From Dipteris shenzhenensis (Eukaryota > Polypodiophyta > Polypodiopsida > Gleicheniales): DNA of 64,000 nucleotides. Shown piece after piece: positions 43,790-55,417 of the stretch. The position numbers and the translations under genes are program-made. The stretch's first letter is position 1. Each line of letters starts with the position of its first letter. A model generated the notes under the pieces. The model made no database searches and was not told where the DNA came from. It worked only from the letters and a program-made list of their open reading frames with translations. The stretch lies in NCBI GenBank assembly GCA_047967505.1, contig CM106540.1. One strand, written 5' to 3'.

Positions 43790-44658
43790 GCAGTCTTTAA
43801 CCATATGACCGAATTTACCACAGTAGTAGCATTCAACATTGTTATTTCCATTTTTGGCCTCTCTACCATCCACCACAACCTCTTTGGCTCCCCTTGCCTC
43901 TAAAGTTACCACGTCCTCTCCATAGGATTGGTTTTCTTGAATTTGCTGCATATTTTGATTTTTGCCATGGCATCCAAATCGGCCTACTCTACCTCTTCTA
44001 GCATTTGAGGAGAAGATAGCTTCTTTTGAAATTCCTCCTGAAGAAGATGCACCACCATTTCTCTACTCTTCAAAAATTAGAAGAGCAATCAACTCCTCAA
44101 AATTAGGAAAATTCTCACGGATGGCAATGGTTGTCTGGAATTGTGCATAACCCTTTCCTAGACCATTCAAGGTGATAGAAACTAAATCATCATCTTCCAC
44201 TGGCGAGCCAATAGCAGCAAGTGCATCTGCAATCTTCTTCACCTTCATGTGGTAGTCATTGATGCTCATATTTTCTCTTTACACATTATGCAACTCCTGC
44301 TGAGCTGCATTTTCCTGGCTTGCGTATTTGTGCTATACATTTTTGTCAAAGTATCCCATGCCTCCTTTGGCATGCTTGCATCCTGAATATGCACAATCAT
44401 AGAATCTGAAATAGTGATAGACAGCCAGTACATAACTTTCATGGATCTCTCATGCCAGCCTTTAAATGCCTGCAACTCATGTTGATTGGGAACATTAGGA
44501 AACACTGGTTCTTGTTTAGCTCCAGTAATGAACTCCCAATAGCCTTTTCCCTTAACGAAATTCATATTTCTAAACTTCCATGCTTGGAAGTTGTTCTTGT
44601 CAAGCTTTTTAGTGACAATCTGTGAAAGAGCATTAGACGCCATTATAGAACATTGCAA
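43790..44658 (-). pseudogene. Copia gag (copy 2)
   Basis: An ATG near 44643 opens MASNALSQIVTKKLDKNNFQ; AWKFRNMNFVKGKGYWEFIT and SMIVHIQDASMPKEAWDTL follow. After a frameshift near 44280, SINDYHMKVKKIADALAAIG and LNGLGKGYAQFQTTIAI follow. The CCHC knuckle is encoded near 43795-43840 (ECYYCGKFGHMVKDCYK). This copy shows that gag starts at the ATG whose equivalent in copy 1 is at 13023. Confidence 0.9.
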
Positions 44659-45020
44659 AATATTATGTCACTAAAAAAACACAACTTCTGCCTCACAAGG
44701 GCAAATTTGCAAAACTGACGAGAGTGGTATTTGAGCACACAGTCAATTCCTAGTGATGATTATGCATCAACAGGCAATAAGAATGATTCTGTCACTCCCA
44801 TATCTCTGCGCACAAGCATATGATATAATTTCTATGATAACGTTTCACCGACCTATAGAACAATGGTTGCACAACAAAAATAGGGCACTTTCCTAACTGT
44901 CTGTGAAAAACTTCTGCCACCAAAATGGGCCTTGAAATGGCCCCGTAGCATATACTACCCTCTTGCCACATCGTGAAGGGCATCCCAATCTGTGACAGTG
45001 CACTCTTGCACTTTTCGGCT
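44659..45020 (-). other. Copia 5' leader (copy 2)
   Basis: Colinear with 13030-13450 of copy 1 and ends just after the GTGCAAGAGTGCAC block. No 5' LTR or primer site follows. Confidence 0.8.
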
Positions 45021-45542
45021 ATGATACTTGCAACACCTATTTCATTAATTTTGGACTAGTGCACTGTCCAAATTCGTTTTGTGAGATAATTTTGGATAAA
45101 GAATTTTAAAAAAAGAGGCTCTTATAAAACAAAACTTTGAGTCAAAAATTAAGATTTTAAAAAATCAAATTAGAAAAAATGACATGACATGTTATTGAAA
45201 CTAGAGTACATTAAAAAAAGAGGACATCACATTGTTAAAAGCGACAAAAAGTAAGATTTTTAAAAATCAAATCAGAAAAAATGGCATGACATGTTATTAA
45301 AACTAGAGTACATTTAAAAAAAAGCATGACACATTTGTACAAGAAGTAGATCATATAACTCAAAGCCATATGGTGTTAAAAAACACCTTCCATTAGCTCA
45401 ACCTAGAAGATCTCATCTTTGTCTCTCTTGTCTATTACAACTTTACATTAGAGAACTAAAAACTCTTTGTGGAACTGTAGTTACTTTAGAAAACACATAA
45501 GTCTCTATGGAATTAAATTTCCATCACTTGACTATTAAGTCA
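45021..45542. repeat. AT-rich stretch with a ~97-bp direct repeat
   Basis: AAAAATCAAATTAGAAAAAA followed by TGACATGACATGTTATT occurs at about 45165 and again, with small changes, at about 45262. No gene is recognised in this stretch. Confidence 0.75.
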
Positions 45543-45784
45543 TCAGAGAGAGCGTATGTCCTCGAAAGTGTCTACTATGGCATTGGCTTTATGAAAACAA
45601 GCAGACTTTAAACTTGTAGGCCATGCATAGCCAGGGCTGGCATCGCAAATCTCCTCACAGACTCTCCTCACAACTTGTTTCGAATCTTCCACCGACTTGT
45701 AAGCATTCAACAACTCTTCTTTTCTCTCTTGGCTTTCCTCATCTTCACCATTTTTTTCAATACAGCTTGTAGCCACTGCCATAT
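45543..45784 (-). other. Possible last exon of the Ulp1-like gene
   Basis: An acceptor (TCGTACAAG) lies at 45785. The phase expected from the previous exon gives a short Lys/Arg-rich end (KKMVKMRKAKREKK) before a stop. Another frame gives 80 residues beginning MAVATSCIEKNGEDEESQER and ending AIVDTFEDIRSL. I cannot decide between them. Confidence 0.35.
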
Positions 45785-45861
45785 CTTGTACGAAAATTTA
45801 ACTCATTAGCATAAGAAGTACGTGATTAAAAGAAGCGAAAAAGAAAGCTAGGGATATTCAC

Positions 45862-46903
45862 CTCTTCTGCTAAGTTCAAATCAAGTAGCCATGTGCGTAA
45901 CATGTCCTCCTCGAATGATTTTCCCTTCATTGGTCCATACAAAAGAGATCTAAGATAGAATTTGAGGCTCTCCTCCTCTTGGAGGAAAAATTTAAGAAGT
46001 TATGAGATTTACACATCCCAAATTAAAAAAAAGGTTTAAATAATCATAGAAGTATAAAGATAGCATGCTTTCAGTAGACTCAGTCTCTTCTCCTCTCGGA
46101 GGAAAATATAAAAAAGTTATGAGATTTACACATCCCAATTAAAGGCTTGAACAGGAATACACGTATAAAGATAAGGTTTTATACATGCAGTGTAGTCATA
46201 TTTTTAGGTTGTTTCCCAATGGTAGCAATTAGATGCTGAATACTCTCAACCTGAAATGCTAGTAGATCGGCTTCTGTATATGATTCCATTTTGGCTGGTA
46301 ACTCCAAATCAAAAATCTCTCTAAGAAACAACATGCAGTTGTAGGCAACTCTCCACCCATAGCTGTGCCCATTTTTTTTACTCCACTGGTAGACATCGTT
46401 TGAATTCTACTTGGTCTTGTTGCTCCGTGGTTGTTTTGGTAGCAGATACTAGCTGATATGCAGCACTATCCATCATGACATATTAAATATATTAATATGT
46501 CATGATCATAAGATACAAAATAAGAAAGTAACAAAAATATTAAGAGAATAATTACCTTGGGGAGTTGGCATGATAGCCTTCCATTGAATTCACAAACCAC
46601 AAACGGTTGACTTGAAGGTCCCAAGTAATCAGACTCCAATGTGAGCAGCTACATGACCAGAATAAAAATGATTATTGTTTTACACAAACTTGCCAAAGAA
46701 ATAGTAAAAATAAGATTGGAGTTGATACTTACTCCTCATGATAAGGCATAAAGATGACTCGCACCCCATCTAAATTCAAAGGGCTTAACCAGGTACAAAC
46801 ATCTTCTATAGTCTTTTGAGGAGAGCTAAGAATAGAAGAAAGGAGAGCATCGAGCATGTAGACATGATTCTACACTGCACTAGGAAGCTGAGAAATAACT
46901 ATA
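45862..46903 (-). pseudogene. Ulp1/C48-type cysteine protease domain, spread over four exons
   Basis: Exons read on the minus strand are 46903-46733, 46648-46556, 46452-46185 and about 45975-45862, each with GT-AG borders and matching phases. The first ends VRVIFMPYHE. The second supplies CSHWSLITWDLQVNRLWFVN and SMEGYH, carrying the HW and the Asp-equivalent (here NS) of Ulp1 peptidases. The third gives KKNGHSYGWRVAYNCMLFLR and EIFDLELP, where the family has Q-x-N-G-x-x-C-G; the Cys is Tyr here. The first contains one TAG and the third two, so this copy is dead. Ulp1-like domains remove SUMO-type tags and are carried by several plant DNA transposons. Confidence 0.62.
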
Positions 46904-47039
46904 CTACACCAAGAAATAAACAAACGTCAGCTCATAGAATTGATTTGCATTCTGCACCAAGAAACTGATATATAAGTACACTGTAAACAAATAAATAAAT
47001 GTTAGCTCATTGAAGTAGCAACAAATAAAAAAACGTTAC

Positions 47040-47374
47040 CTGAGAATGGCCAGGATAACATTGTCATTAACCTCTTTTAAAGGATTGGAGAGGATTGAAA
47101 CCTCCTCTCTACCAAAGCTCAAATAATGAGGTTCTTGTTTCAAAACAATCCTAACTTCAAATGAGCTCTCCATTTTATCCAATGCAGCTAAATTTGTAGA
47201 ATGGGTCTCTGTCATAGCTTGTATTCTATGTTTGCGGTCATTCTGCTTTTCCATGGTGTCTTTAAAGCTCTTGTGCTCATGGGATTCTTCAATCAAATTT
47301 AGAGGTGGTTGCATTGCTGAAGTAGAAGGGAGTGCCTCCATATTGACTTCATCCATTTCTTCTCCCTCTATTGC
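47040..47374 (-). pseudogene. Linker exon of the Ulp1-like gene
   Basis: TTTGTTTACAG|GCAATAGAG at its start and CTCAG|GTAACG at its end give a 335-nt exon that joins in phase to the first protease exon. It encodes AIEGEEMDEVNMEALPSTSA, a charged middle section and NDNVILAIL. It is hydrophilic and probably a flexible connection between the central domain and the protease. Confidence 0.55.
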
Positions 47375-47478
47375 CTGTAAACAAATATGAGAGACTAGAT
47401 TCATTATCTTTAAATTTAAATCTTATTTAAAAATTTGTATTTAGTTGAGAAATAGAGAGTTCATACCGCTAAGTATTG

Positions 47479-48920
47479 TCATAGTGGCCTTTTTACATTA
47501 CCCTGTGAGCCATAATTATCAAAGAAGGCATCATCATCTTTCTCTTCATCCACCAACCTCTCTCTGAACGGGTCATGTAAGTCCATCTTTTCATCATCAT
47601 CAACTGGGACATTATGATCTTCAAGGTTATCATCCATGTCATCAGTGTCCTTGTGCTCTATCTCTTTTTCATAGCCTGTGGTTAGATCTGCTTGAAGCTG
47701 AAAATAAGCCATGAAATTCTTGTTTTCAATAATATTTGTGGAGTTGCCTTTTTTGAGGAGATCCTCAAATAAATATCCCATCCTGCACAAGGTGACCTCC
47801 CAACCTGCTGGTAGCAAATTCTCCATCATGGTAAGCAAGAGACTCCCACTTTTTGTAGGACTTCCATAGTTGTTTTTTTGATAATGTATGGACCTGGGAA
47901 TATCTTGCTCTTCTAGTATCAATCTCAAATTATTTGAATTCCCTCTTATGTTCTTTTGTAAGGAGTGATCAGGGTTGGGACTCCGCATACACAAGAAGAA
48001 TGATTCAAGACATTGAATTGCTATGCCACATTCTCTCTTGCCTCTCTTTGCTGCATAAACACCACTATAGATCTTCAAATCTGATGAATATGCTCGCTCT
48101 GGAGTAACTTGCATGGCTTCTTTGTCTTTTTTATCAACAAAAATGACAATGTTGCAAATTGCCACTTTGCTAATGGTGGTATATACTATTCTATCAATGA
48201 AGTTATGGATATCATCGCTAGAAACTTCATTGATAAAGAATAGTTGTGGCTTATCCCATGCTGACTCATTCTTGATGAAGTCATCTTTTGAAGCTCCCCT
48301 AAAGTTCACAAGCTTTCTAGACTCTGCCGTAACCTCTACATTGAATTGAAAACTTTGTTGCATATCTGTTGGCGTCCTTATCTCGCTGATTAATCTTTCC
48401 ACATATGCAACCACCTGTTGTGGGATTTCTTTTCTCATGTAAGAGGTTACTATTTCTGACCCATCTTCATCCTTTTTAATCCACCTATTTGCCCATAGCT
48501 TTACCTTGGGTGTTGACAAAGAAGCTATATGCTTGACCACATTATAGTCAATGTTACAATGAGTAAGTGGAATTTGTTTCTCTGATAGCAAATACTTAAT
48601 GGCACTATGCACTGCATCATGCCTCACCTATACATTGATGCATTCTTCCATGCATTGGTCTTTGTCTTTCTTTCCAAAAAACCATTCTTTCTTTAAAAGT
48701 TTTTGTGCTGCCATGGATGCATACTTGTCAGGTAAGTACTTTATAGGCCTCCACATCCTTGCCATCAACTCCTTCTTATCCATTACCTTTGACTTTTCGG
48801 AGATAAACAAAGGAGCTTCATAGGTCAACTGTCCATGCTCACAAGCAATGCACGTTTCAAGCATCTCATTGAACACTTCAACAGGACGAAATATGATAGA
48901 AGTACAGTTGGCATATCTGT
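47479..48920 (-). pseudogene. Central domain of the Ulp1-like gene (paralogue of 34730-36213)
   Basis: Two in-frame open pieces (up to 48628 and 48627-47479) are separated by one TAG. Their sequence parallels the plus-strand partner gene block by block: IIFRPVEVFNEMLETC, YEAPLFISEKSKVMDKKELM, WFFGKKDKDQCMEE, KYLLSEKQIPLTH, AWDKPQLFFINEVSSDDIHN, GWEVTLCRMGYLFEDLLKKG, then an acidic tail with DDMDDNLEDHNVPVDDDEK. A donor-like GTAATG follows NYGSQ (about 47500). Homology to the plus-strand copy and to the protease exons downstream indicates a single long gene. The N-terminal part is missing because gypsy sequence begins at about 48920. Confidence 0.65.
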
Positions 48921-49143
48921 CCCTCACCACCTTGAGGCTAAAGAAAGATATTACAGAAGGAGATTTGATAGCTGTCTAGACAAGCAGCTAGACAAAAAGT
49001 TTATCTATCGATGGGAGGGACCATATCGAGTCAAAAAGAAGTTCACGAATGGAACCTATCAGCTTGAGGAGGTTGATGGCATGGTGATACCCGGATGCAC
49101 CAATGAGTATCGCCTTAAATTCTTCTATGCTCGACCACCTTGA
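48921..49143 (+). pseudogene. Gypsy integrase C-terminal end
   Basis: EAKERYYRRRFDSCLDKQLD, KKFIYRWEGPYRVKKKFTNG and EEVDGMVIPGCTNEYRLKFF form the end of a gypsy integrase (GPYRV and a terminal RLK-x-F). It stops at TGA 49141-49143 and is followed by a polypurine tract and LTR, so this is the 3' terminus of an element. Its left side directly abuts the Ulp1-like gene. Confidence 0.85.
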
Positions 49144-49181
49144 GGGCCAGCATACGCTCTCTGTACTAGAGAGGATCTGCT

Positions 49182-49192
49182 AGGGGGGAAAG
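49182..49192 (+). promoter_or_regulatory. Polypurine tract
   Basis: AGGGGGGAAAG lies directly before the LTR start TGTGATGCC. This is the plus-strand primer site of the element. Confidence 0.82.
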
Positions 49193-49193
49193 A

Positions 49194-50287
49194 TGTGATG
49201 CCAAAAATTGATATTTTTAATTTGGCATTGGTATTGTTTTTCTCTATGTTTGATAAGAGTTTGAGTATCAAGTGATAGCCTAGCGGCTCTCACTTATTTC
49301 TATTTTCTATGATATTGTATGGGATGGAGAGGATGAGTGGAATGGCTCATTGTAAATACCATAGGTATGAATTATAAATACCTTGGTATGGGGTGAGAGT
49401 TATTTGTGTATGGGATATTATGGAGTTTTTTAGAAAATAGGAAGAGTGAGTCATATAAAGAGGTTGGATCATGTCCATGTGTTCCAATAATATAAGAGAG
49501 GCCACATGCCAAGCATGTGGAAGGCATGTGGAGGAGTGTAAAGTCAAGAGGAATCCTTCTAGAACTCCTATGTGGAATAAGGAGGATGTGGACATGTGGA
49601 AAAGAGAGGGTCCCTATGGGCTCCATGTGAGGAGACTCTTGACTTTCTCAATATTTTAAGAGTCTTGAGCATCTTTTGATGGGACACATGGCAAGAGTAG
49701 CCAAAAAGGACATGGATGGTGACATACGTGCTTATGTGATTGATGGTTAAAGAAATCTACAGGCAACAATTGTAAATGGGTGAAGGAGGGTAACAAAATC
49801 TCTATAAAAGGAGCCCTCCTCTCCCTTGTTCATCAATCTCTTCCACCATTAGGACTCATGTTGCTGTAGCTCTAGTCTCCCCAAGCCTCCTCCACGAGCC
49901 TTCTCTCCCTCTTGTAGATATTCTCTTATGTAGACTCTTGAGTCCATCTCTCTCTAGTTTATTCTCTCTCTATGAGGAGTCTTGGAGCTTCCGCTCCCTC
50001 TTGTATGTATGAAACCTCTTCTTCTAGTGTTGGAGTGGATTCTCACTCTATTTGTAATGAAGGTCACTTCAGGTTCTCTCTCTCTTAAGTGTCTCTTCCC
50101 TTTTCTTTCTTTCAAAGCCTTAAAAGTACTTTCTATTCGGCTGCTCAGTGTGCACACATGTTCCATCTGTTTCCCGAGCCACCATGTAAACTTCTTCCCC
50201 TCTTCTAAGCAAAATCTATGAGGGGTGGATCGTTGATGAAGGTGGAGTCTTGAGGGAGCATCCTGCTTAGGCGAAATTAGCATGGGT
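49194..50287 (+). mobile_element. Gypsy 3' LTR
   Basis: Starts TGTGATGCCAAAAATTG after the polypurine tract. A TATAAAAG box is at 49803-49810, followed by pyrimidine-rich leader DNA (CTCTTCC, TCTCTCTC). The start shares blocks with the fragment at 8911-9255. The right boundary is not certain and the LTR may include the tandem repeats that follow. Confidence 0.7.
49803..49810 (+). promoter_or_regulatory. TATA box of the gypsy LTR
   Basis: TATAAAAG about 610 bp into the LTR, followed by GAGCCCTCCTCTCCC. Confidence 0.65.
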
Positions 50288-50830
50288 GGAGGGCAGTTTT
50301 CATAATAGTTTGACCCCCTATTAGTATTTTGCTCATAACTTTCTACTCGATAGTCCAATTTTAATGAAATTTATATTAGCATGAAGCTCTCTTTAAGGTG
50401 CATGCTTGTCTGTGATTAGATATTGAATCAAATACTGCTGTAAAAAGTTATGATTCTCTGTGTCTGACAGTCTGTTTTCATGATAGTTTTTACCCCCGTC
50501 TAGTAAACTATCCATAACTTTTTGGCCGCTTCTCTGTTTCTTATGAAACATATATCATCGTGAAGCTCTCTTTAAGATGCATGTCTCGTGCTTAGATCTT
50601 GAATCAGATACTACTGCAAAATGTTATGATTCTCTGTGTCTGACAGTCTATTTTCATGACAGTTTTTACCCCATTCTAGTAAACTGTCCATATCTCTTCA
50701 ACCGTCTGTCTGTTTTCAATGAAACTTATATCAGCACGAAGCCCATATTAAGGAGTATACCTTATTTCTTGAATCTCTGATATCATGTCTCTACTAAAAG
50801 TTATAGGCCTCTGGATCTAATGATAATTTG
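50288..50830 (+). repeat. Three ~176-bp tandem repeats
   Basis: GACAGTCTGTTTTCATGATA and its context recurs at about 50290 (diverged), 50466 and 50641. Each unit contains CATAACTTTTTGGCCGC-like sequence, ATGAAGCTCTCTTTAAG and TTATGATTCTCTGTGTCTGA. The third unit is truncated or diverged. They may lie within the LTR U5 or an adjoining leader. Confidence 0.82.
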
Positions 50831-51254
50831 TAGAGTGTTTTGAGCTAAGTGTAAAGGTGTCTATGAAGGAGGTGCAATGTTTCCTCGGAATCTACCCATC
50901 TGACCTAATCAGCCCCTTCAAACTCCTCGATATATATCAGTTCATGTCATGTTGAGCCACAAGATATTCTTTCAACAACGTATCACTCTTCTCTTTGGCA
51001 CAAATCGGTTTGCTGAGATTATGGCCTCTGCTAATCCTTTCCTTCTCCCTATGCTTGATTACAACATCACTTGGGATGTTACCATCTTCATTCTCATCTG
51101 AGGGAGGAAAGTATGGTGTGGTATCTTCCATAAAATCTTCTTTCTAATGTCCCATTCTCAATGATAAATATCTTTGTCAGTCAGTTCAAAAGCAGCAGGA
51201 AGTGAAGAGGTGCATGAAGTTTATTACCCCCAACTTCATGTCACAATACTCAAT
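50831..51254 (-). other. Boundary stretch with a short possible coding fragment
   Basis: A minus-strand frame at 51131-50937 encodes 64 residues starting MEDTTPYFPPSDENEDGNIP, charged and without a domain I recognise. It could be a degraded exon. Nothing else is visible before the satellite array. Confidence 0.3.
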
Positions 51255-54250
51255 CTACCATGTAAAGCATATCCGATGGGCACAATACTTTGCACGTGCC
51301 TCAAAAGCGGTGGTATGGTGTTCCATGCAAAGTGGAATGCCCATTCAATAAGTACTTGGTATGATAATATACCTAAGAGCGTGTTCTTTGATGGATGTGC
51401 ATAACACTAGGGGGAAAACGGTGTATAATGTGTGATCCCCCATGCAAAGCATAATCGATAGACACAATACTGTGCACGCACATCAACCTAGTTGAAATTG
51501 ACTTTCTTCAAAGTGGCTCCCCCATCTCACAAGTACTTTTTAGAATATCACACTTAGGACCATGTTTTTTATTGGTTGTTGTCCATGACACTAAGGCAAA
51601 AACGTTGTTTTATGCTTAATCGACAATGCAACGCATATCTGATCCTCACAATACTTTGCACACATCTCAACCTAGGTATTATTGACTTACATGCAAAGTG
51701 GCATGCCCATCCCATAAGTACTTAGTCGAATAACACATCTAAGACCGCGTTTTTTTATGGTTGTGCATGACACTAAGGCCAAAATAGTGTTTAATGCTTG
51801 TTCGACAATGCAAAGCATATTCGATGGGCACAATACTTTGTATGAGTCTCAAAAATTGTGGTATTGCATTGCATGCAAAGTGGTACACCCATCTGATAAG
51901 CAGTTGGTCGGATAACACATCTAAAAGCTTGTTTTTTTATGGTTGTGCATGACATTGAGGCACAAACGGAGTTTAATACGTGATATACCATGCAAAGTAC
52001 ATCCGATGGGCACAATACTTTGCACCCACCTCAACCTAGGTGTTATCTAGTTTCATGAAAAGTGGCATGTCGGTTAGATAAGTACTTGATCCGATAACAC
52101 ACCTAGGATCGTGTTCTTTTACAAATGTGCTTGACACTAAGGCAAAAACAGTGTTTTATGCTTGATCGACAATGCAAAGAATATTCGATGGGCACAATAC
52201 TTTTCACACACCTTCAACTAGGTGGAATTGAATTCCATGCAAAGTGGCACGCCCATCCCATAAGTGCTTGATCGGATAACATACCTACCAGCGTGTTTTT
52301 TTTACGGATGTGCATGACACTAGAGCAAAAATAGTATTTAATGCTCAATCAATCATGAAAAGGATATCCGATGGGCATAACACCTTTCCTATGCCTCAAC
52401 CTAGGTGGTATTGAAATTTTCTCAAAGAGGCACACCCATCCGATAAGTACTTGGTCAGATAACACACCTAAGGGCGTGTTTTTTTGCGGATGTGCATATC
52501 ACTAGGGGAAAAACGGTGTATAATGCATGATAGACCATCCAAAGCATATCCGATGGTGAAAATACTTTGCACGCATCTCAAAATAGTTGAAAAGGACTTG
52601 TGTGCAAAGTGGAGCCCCCATCCGATAAGTACTTGTTTGAATAACATACCTAGGACCGTGTTTTTTTATGGTTGTGCATGACACTAAGGCAAAAACGGTG
52701 TTTTATGCTTGATCGACAATGCAAAGCATATCCGATGGGCACAATACTTCGCACACACCTTCAACTAGGTGGCATTGACTTACATGCAAAGTGGCATTCC
52801 CATCGCATAAGTACTTGATCAGATAACACACCTAGCAGCATGTTTTTTTACGGATGTGCATGACACTAGAGCAAAAATAGTATTTGATGCTCGATCGACC
52901 ATGCAAAGGATATCTGATGGGCACAACACTTTTCCTATGCCTCAACCTAGGTGGTATTGAAATTTTCTCAAAGAGTCACACCCATCCGATAAGTACTTGG
53001 TCAAATAACACACCTAAGGGCGTGTTTTTTTGCGGATGTGCATATCAGTAGGGGAAAAACGGTGTATAATGCGTGATCAGCCATGCAAAGCATATCCGAT
53101 GGTGACAATACTTTGCACGCACCTCAACCTAGTTGAAACAGACATGTGTGCAAAGTGGATTCCCCATCTAATACGTACTTGTTTGAATAACACACCTAGG
53201 ACCGTGTTTTTTTATGGTTGTGCATGACACTAAGGCAAAAACGGTGTTTTATGCTTGATCCACAATGCAAAGTATATCAAATGGGCACAATAATTTGCAC
53301 ACACCTTCAACTAGGTGGAATTGAATTACATGCAAAGTGGCATTCCCATCGCAGAAGTACTTGATCGGATACTTGATCGGATAACACACCAAGCAGCGTG
53401 TTTTTTAACGGATGTGCATGATACTAAGGCAAAAATGGTATTTAATGCTTGATCGACCATGCAAAGCATGTACGATGGGCACAATACTTTTCCTATGCCT
53501 CAACCTAGGTGGTATTTAAATGTTCTCAAAGAGACACACCCATCCGATAAGTACTTGGTTAGATAACATACTAAGGGCGTGTTTTTTTGCGGATGTGCAT
53601 ATCACTACCGGAAAAATAATTTGTAATCGACCATGCAGAGCATATCCGATGGTGAAAATACTTTGCACCCATCTCAACCTAGTTGAAACGGACTTGCGTG
53701 CAAAGTGGAGCCCCCATCTGATAAGTACTTGTTTAATTAACACACCTAGGACCGTGTTTTTTTATGGTTGTGCATGACACTAAGGCAAAAACGGTGTTTT
53801 ATGCTTGATTGACAATGCAAAGCATATCCGATGGGCACAATACTTTGCACACAGCTTCAACTAGGTGAAATTGACTTACATGCAAAGTGGTACACCCATC
53901 CCATAAGTGCCTGATCAGATAACATACCTAGCAGTGTATTCTTTTCGAATGTGCATGACACTAGAGCAAAAATAGTATTTAATGCTCGATCGACCATGCA
54001 AAGGATATCGGATGGGCACAACACTTTTTGTATGCCTCAACCTAGGTGGTATTGAAATGTTCGCAAAGAGGCACCCCCATCCGATAAGTACTTGGTCAGA
54101 TAACACACCTAAGGGCGTGTTTTTTTGCAGATGTGCATATCACTAGGGGAAAAATGGTGTATAATGTGTGATCGACCATGCAAAGCATATCTGATGGTGA
54201 TAATACTTTGCACGCATCTCAACCTAGTGGAAACAGACTTGTGTGCAAAG

Positions 54251-54324
54251 TATTGTCAACATCGAATATGCTTTGCATGGTCGATCGTGCATTATACAAC
54301 ATTTTTCCTATAGTGATATGCACA
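54251..54324 (-). repeat. Inverted monomer fragment inside the satellite
   Basis: CGAATATGCTTTGCATGGTC followed by GATCGTGCATTATACAAC is the reverse complement of the standard third-type monomer. It folds back on the adjacent forward monomer (54155-54250). The local trimer spacing is broken here. Confidence 0.88.
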
Positions 54325-55417
54325 TTTAAATACCATTTCTTTACAAATGTGCATGACACTAAGGTAAAAATGGTATTTAATGCTCGATCGACCATGCAAA
54401 GGATATCAAATGCACATAACAATTTTCCTATGCCTCAACATAGGTGGTATTGAAATGTTCTCAAAGAGGCACGCCCATGTAATAAGTACTTGGTCAGATA
54501 ACACACCTAAAGGCGTGTTTTTTTGTGGATGTGCATATCACCGGGGAAAAAACGGATAATGCGTGATCGACCATGCAAAGCATATCCGATGGTCACAATA
54601 CTTTGCACGCACCTCAACCTAGTTGAAAGATACTTACATGCAAAGTGGAGCCCCATCTGATAAGTACTTGTTTGATTAACACCTAGGACCGTGTTTTTTT
54701 ATGGTTGTGCATTACACTAAGGCAAAAAAGGTGTTTTATGCTTGATCCACAATGCAAAGCATATCCGATGGGCACAATACTTTGCACACACCAACTAGGT
54801 AAAATTGAATTACATGCAAAGTGGCATTCCTATCGCATAAGTACTTGATCGGATAACACACCTAGCAGTGTGTTTTTTTACGGATGTGCATGACACTAAG
54901 GCAAAAATGGTATTTAATGCTTGATCGACCATGCAAAGCATATCTGATGGGCACAATACTTTTCCTACACCTTAACCTAGGTGGTATTGAAATATTCTCA
55001 AAGAGGCACACCCATCGGATAAGTACTTGGTCAGATAACATACCTAAGCGCGTGTTTTTTTGCAGATGTGCATATCACTACGCGAAAAACGTTGTATAAT
55101 GCATGATCGACCATGCAGAGCATATCCGATGGTGACAACACTTTGCACAAAACTCAACCTAGTTGAAACGGGCTTGCATGCAAAGTGGAGCCCCCATCCG
55201 ATAAGTACTTGTTTGATTAACACACCTAGGACCATGCTTTTTAATGGTTGTGCATGACACTAAGGTAAAAACGGTGTTTTATGCTTGATCGACAATGCAA
55301 AGCATATCCGATGGGCACAATACTTTGCAGAAACCTTCAAATAGGTGGAATTAACTTACATGCAAAGTGGCATTCCCATCGCATAAGTACTCTATCAGAT
55401 AACACACCTAGTAGTGT

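Larger units (their letters stand above)
40100..45020 (-). mobile_element. Ty1/copia element, 5'-truncated (copy 2)
   Basis: Same family as copy 1. It retains RNase H, polypurine tract and 3' LTR (40100-40450) that copy 1 lacks, but its leader stops at about 45020 with no 5' LTR. It lies in the gypsy 3' region on its left. Deletions are visible inside integrase (about 42783). Confidence 0.92.

Noticed and set aside
50937-51131. A small host gene (64 residues)
   Set aside because: It is too short, has no recognisable domain and no splice context; kept only as a possible coding fragment.
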